From Actinomycetota bacterium (lineage in GTDB: Bacteria; Actinomycetota; UBA4738; CADDZG01; WHSQ01), in the NCBI GenBank assembly GCA_030448085.1, contig JAUJNU010000042.1, forward strand, positions 1 through 5,852: a DNA stretch of 5,852 bases, read 5' to 3'. Position numbers and translations under genes: made by a program. Positions 3,497 through 5,852 of the stretch are shown piece after piece; position 1 is the stretch's first letter, and each line of letters begins with the position of its first letter. The notes beneath the pieces are model-generated. The model was not told the DNA's origin and made no database searches. It was given only the letters and a program-made list of their open reading frames with translations.

Positions 3497-5852
3497 TTGG
3501 AGCGCAGGAGGAAGCAGAGCTTTGTTTGCCTGCTCCTGGGCCTCGTGTCCCGGGGCCGGGGAGGGCCGGCACACCGGGGACCGTCGTTGCCCTCCGGCGG
3601 CGTTTCTCAGATCCTCACCTCTCACGCGTCCACCGGACTTCGCGTGGCAACGGTCTGTCTTCTCTTACTCGTGTTGTTGCCGCTCGATGCCCTGAGGAGC
3701 TATCGGCCGGCGTCCGCTGCAGGGGTTATCCAATATGGAGGTGCCATCGGCTCCGCTGCCGAGGGAACCTCGGGTACGTCGATCTCTTTCGGCGTGAGCG
3801 CATCGGTTCCCCGAGGCAACAGTGTCGTCGTGAGTTTCGGGATGAACGCCAACAGCCTTGCCGCCGTCTCGGCCTCGGACTCGGCAGGTAACGTTTATTC
3901 GGTCGACGCAGATTACGCGGTGACCAACAGTGTCAGGACGGTGATCCTCTCGTCCCATGGTGTGGCTCCGCTCCAGCCCGGCGATTCCATCACCGTTTCC
4001 CATCCCTCGACTGGAGCCCGCCTTGTCAGCGGCGCACACTTCTCTGGCCTGGCGGCGACAGGGGCTCTCGATCGGGTCTCAGGCGGCGGCGGGGACAGCA
4101 CCACTCCCACCTCCGGGGCGACCGCGCCCACGACTCAACCCGACGAGCTCCTGATCGGCTCCTTCGTGGTTGCCTCTAACGCCACCTTCACGCCTGAAGG
4201 TGGCTTCGCCAGCATGTCCCGGGTGCCCGCCCCCTCGAATGGAAGTCTGAACAGCACCTACGCCATCGTTGCCAGCACGGGCTCCTTCGCGGCCTCCGGG
4301 TCCCTCAGTGCGAAGTCCCCTTGGGTAGCCGCTATAGCGACTTACAAGATGGACATGGATGCCCCGGTGCTTGCGATCTCCGAGCCCACCGAGGGGAGCT
4401 TCTCGAACGACGCGACGCCGAACTTCTCCGGGACCTCTGGAACCTTCGAGAGCGACTCGCAAGAGATCACGGTGAAGATCTACAAGGGGCAGTCGACGGT
4501 CGACGTGGTTCAGACCTTGACGGCCACCAGGGCGGACAACGGGACCTGGAGCGTCGCGGCGCCTACGGCGCTGGCCGATAACCTGTACACGGTCCAGGCC
4601 GAGCAGCGAGATGCGGCAGGCAACATCGGGTTCTCACAGCCGGTCAGCTTCAGGGTTGACGTGGACGTCCCCGACGAGCCGGTGGTGACCGGGCCGGCCT
4701 CTCCCGGCACCAGCACTACCGCCGAGTGGTCGTTCACCGGCGAGCCCAACGCGACCTTCAGGTGCGAGCTCAGCAAAGGGAGCCTGGTCATCTCCCCATT
4801 CGAGCTTTGCTCGAGCCCCAAGAGCTACACCCTCGTAGATGGAGACGGGGTCTACACGTTCAAGGTGAGGCAGATCGACCAGGCTGGTAACCGTTCCCCG
4901 GACGCCTCGAGCGACTACAGGCTCGACACCACGCCTCCGCAGACGACGATCGACTCGGCCCCCCCTCGGGTGACCACCGAGAGCTCGGCCACCTTCACCT
5001 TCTCCTCCAGCGAGGCCAACTCCACTTTCAGGTGCAGCCTCGATGGCGCTGCCTACGAGGCCTGCACGTCGCCGGTGACCAAGTCGAACCTCAGTGAGGG
5101 ATGGCACATCTTCTTGGTGGTCGCGAGCGACTCCCTGGGGAACGAGGACGAGACCCCCGCCAACGCGTTCTTCGCGGTCGATCAGACCCCTCCTGAGTCG
5201 TCGGCGGACGCCCCGCAGCAGAGCCCCTCGGGGACCTTCGACGTTCGTTATAGCTCCGCTGACGCCGTGTCCGGCACCGCAGAGGTCGAGCTGTGGGTGC
5301 AGGGCCCGGGTGACAGCGCTTACAGCCTCTACGCGACAGATACCGCTCCCCTCGATGGGAAGTTCAGCTTCGTGGCTCCGGTCGACGGCACGCACAGCTT
5401 CTACACGAGGGCGCTGGACGCAGCGGGGAACTACGAGAACGCACCCACCCGGGCGGACGGCGTGACGTCGGTCGACACGAAGGGGCCGTCGACGACCATC
5501 GATTCCGCTCCCTCCAACCCGACGAGCGACCCGGTGCTCACCTTCACCTTCTCGGCCAGCCACCCGAACTCGACGTTCGAGTGCTCCCTTACCTACACGG
5601 GCGCCGACGCCTATGTCCCCTGCTCCAGCCCCGCGACCTATTCCTCGCCGGGGAGCGGGACCTACACGTTCAAGGTCCGCGCCACCGACCCGAGCGGTCG
5701 TGTAGGCGACCCCGCCGCCTACACGTTCACGTATGTGGCGCCGGTCACCACGACCACGACGATCCCCGAGACCACCACGACGACTGTTCCGGACACGACG
5801 ACCACGGTCCCCGACACCACGACCACGGTCCCCGACACCACGACCACGGTCC
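3497..5852 (+). CDS. Large secreted Ig-like repeat protein with Thr-rich stalk (3' end outside window)
   Basis: The frame is open from 3389 to the right edge. TTG 3497 is chosen because GGGAGG lies four bases upstream; GTG 3545, TTG 3587 and GTG 3644 are alternatives, and residue numbers below assume 3497. A hydrophobic segment VATVCLLLLVLLPL (50-63) leads to a probable signal peptidase site after ASA (74). From TTG 3497 the signal would be unusually long; TTG 3587 gives about 44 residues. Residues 75-285 form a beta-rich domain with DSAGNVY and DELLIGSFVV motifs of the kind seen in bacterial exoproteins. Five Ig-like units follow (about 288-390, 392-475, 477-560, 562-658, 660-748), with linkers such as DTTPPQTTIDSAP. 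Units 2, 3 and 5 each carry a Cys pair (423/438, 513/523, 696/709), probably disulfides outside the cell. The stalk begins at 750 (VTTTTTIPETTTTTVPD). No enzymatic domain is seen; a structural or adhesive surface role is inference. Confidence 0.85.
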   Translation, partial: MERRRKQSFVCLLLGLVSRGRGGPAHRGPSLPSGGVSQILTSHASTGLRVATVCLLLLVLLPLDALRSYRPASAAGVIQYGGAIGSAAEGTSGTSISFGVSASVPRGNSVVVSFGMNANSLAAVSASDSAGNVYSVDADYAVTNSVRTVILSSHGVAPLQPGDSITVSHPSTGARLVSGAHFSGLAATGALDRVSGGGGDSTTPTSGATAPTTQPDELLIGSFVVASNATFTPEGGFASMSRVPAPSNGSLNSTYAIVASTGSFAASGSLSAKSPWVAAIATYKMDMDAPVLAISEPTEGSFSNDATPNFSGTSGTFESDSQEITVKIYKGQSTVDVVQTLTATRADNGTWSVAAPTALADNLYTVQAEQRDAAGNIGFSQPVSFRVDVDVPDEPVVTGPASPGTSTTAEWSFTGEPNATFRCELSKGSLVISPFELCSSPKSYTLVDGDGVYTFKVRQIDQAGNRSPDASSDYRLDTTPPQTTIDSAPPRVTTESSATFTFSSSEANSTFRCSLDGAAYEACTSPVTKSNLSEGWHIFLVVASDSLGNEDETPANAFFAVDQTPPESSADAPQQSPSGTFDVRYSSADAVSGTAEVELWVQGPGDSAYSLYATDTAPLDGKFSFVAPVDGTHSFYTRALDAAGNYENAPTRADGVTSVDTKGPSTTIDSAPSNPTSDPVLTFTFSASHPNSTFECSLTYTGADAYVPCSSPATYSSPGSGTYTFKVRATDPSGRVGDPAAYTFTYVAPVTTTTTIPETTTTTVPDTTTTVPDTTTTVPDTTTTV
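5786..5852 (+). repeat. 21-base tandem repeat encoding VPDTTTT, continuing past the window
   Basis: Three units (5786-5806, 5807-5827, 5828-5848) and the first four bases of a fourth encode Val-Pro-Asp-Thr4. The second and third are identical at DNA level and the first differs at three bases, indicating recent expansion by slippage or recombination. The preceding IPETTTTT unit is a more diverged relative. Such Thr/Pro-rich runs usually act as extended, often glycosylated, linkers on exported actinobacterial proteins. The true unit count and what follows lie outside the window. Confidence 0.95.

Noticed and set aside
2905..3891. A long plus-strand open frame running through tRNA-Sec and the repeat array
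   Set aside because: It crosses a well-supported tRNA and reads successive 94-base copies in different frames. It also overlaps the better-supported secreted protein frame and has low-complexity Arg/Ala/Gly composition typical of chance GC-rich frames.
4634..5563. A 309-residue minus-strand open frame
   Set aside because: It is antisense to the Ig-like repeats of the secreted protein, which has a clear domain pattern. The minus-strand product is Arg/Gly/Val-rich with no recognisable motif.

Overview
This GC-rich window looks like the chromosome of an actinobacterium (Actinomycetota), probably a lineage outside the well-studied genera. The signs are a PAC2-family protein of actinobacterial type, a secreted protein with a Thr-Pro-Asp stalk, GTG and TTG starts, and compact high-GC genes. 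Two features narrow it: a sigma factor that reads like Bacillus SigH (Spo0H) rather than a mycobacterial sigma factor, and a selenocysteine tRNA. The taxonomic placement is inference from gene content.

Layout. At the left edge, on the minus strand, lies the first 32 codons of a probable GT4 glycosyltransferase (1-96). It is downstream of, and probably co-transcribed with, a stand-alone HD-GYP phosphodiesterase (122-772). A divergent intergenic region (773-880) separates this pair from a plus-strand charged protein of 103 residues with no recognised family (881-1192), which may be read from a leaderless mRNA. That gene meets a minus-strand PAC2-family gene (1189-2064) tail to tail: both stop codons lie in one CTAG. 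Upstream of PAC2 on the same strand is the SigH-like sigma factor gene (2112-2768), with a hairpin in its leader. The 47 bases between 2064 and 2112 hold no clear terminator, so sigma factor and PAC2 may form an operon.

An AT-richer divergent region (2769-2913) leads on the plus strand to tRNA-Sec (2914-3004, anticodon TCA). The 490 bases after it hold no convincing gene. They contain a strong hairpin just behind the tRNA (3015-3035), a shorter one (3059-3071), and a tandem array with a 94-base period (3077-3319, two full copies and one partial). All five of the strongest local hairpins here share a TGC loop. I see nothing definite in 3320-3402. A potentially structured leader with two mutually exclusive pairings (3403-3492) then precedes a large secreted protein gene (3497 to beyond the right edge). 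That protein has a hydrophobic export signal, an N-terminal beta-rich domain, five Ig-like repeats and the start of a Thr-rich stalk.

How the parts may connect (inference). HD-GYP plus a glycosyltransferase suggests c-di-GMP-linked control of a surface polysaccharide. The sigma factor may control a developmental or stationary-phase programme. The large protein is an exported or cell-surface component. The most unusual parts are the tRNA-Sec with its repeat array and the leader of the surface protein gene.
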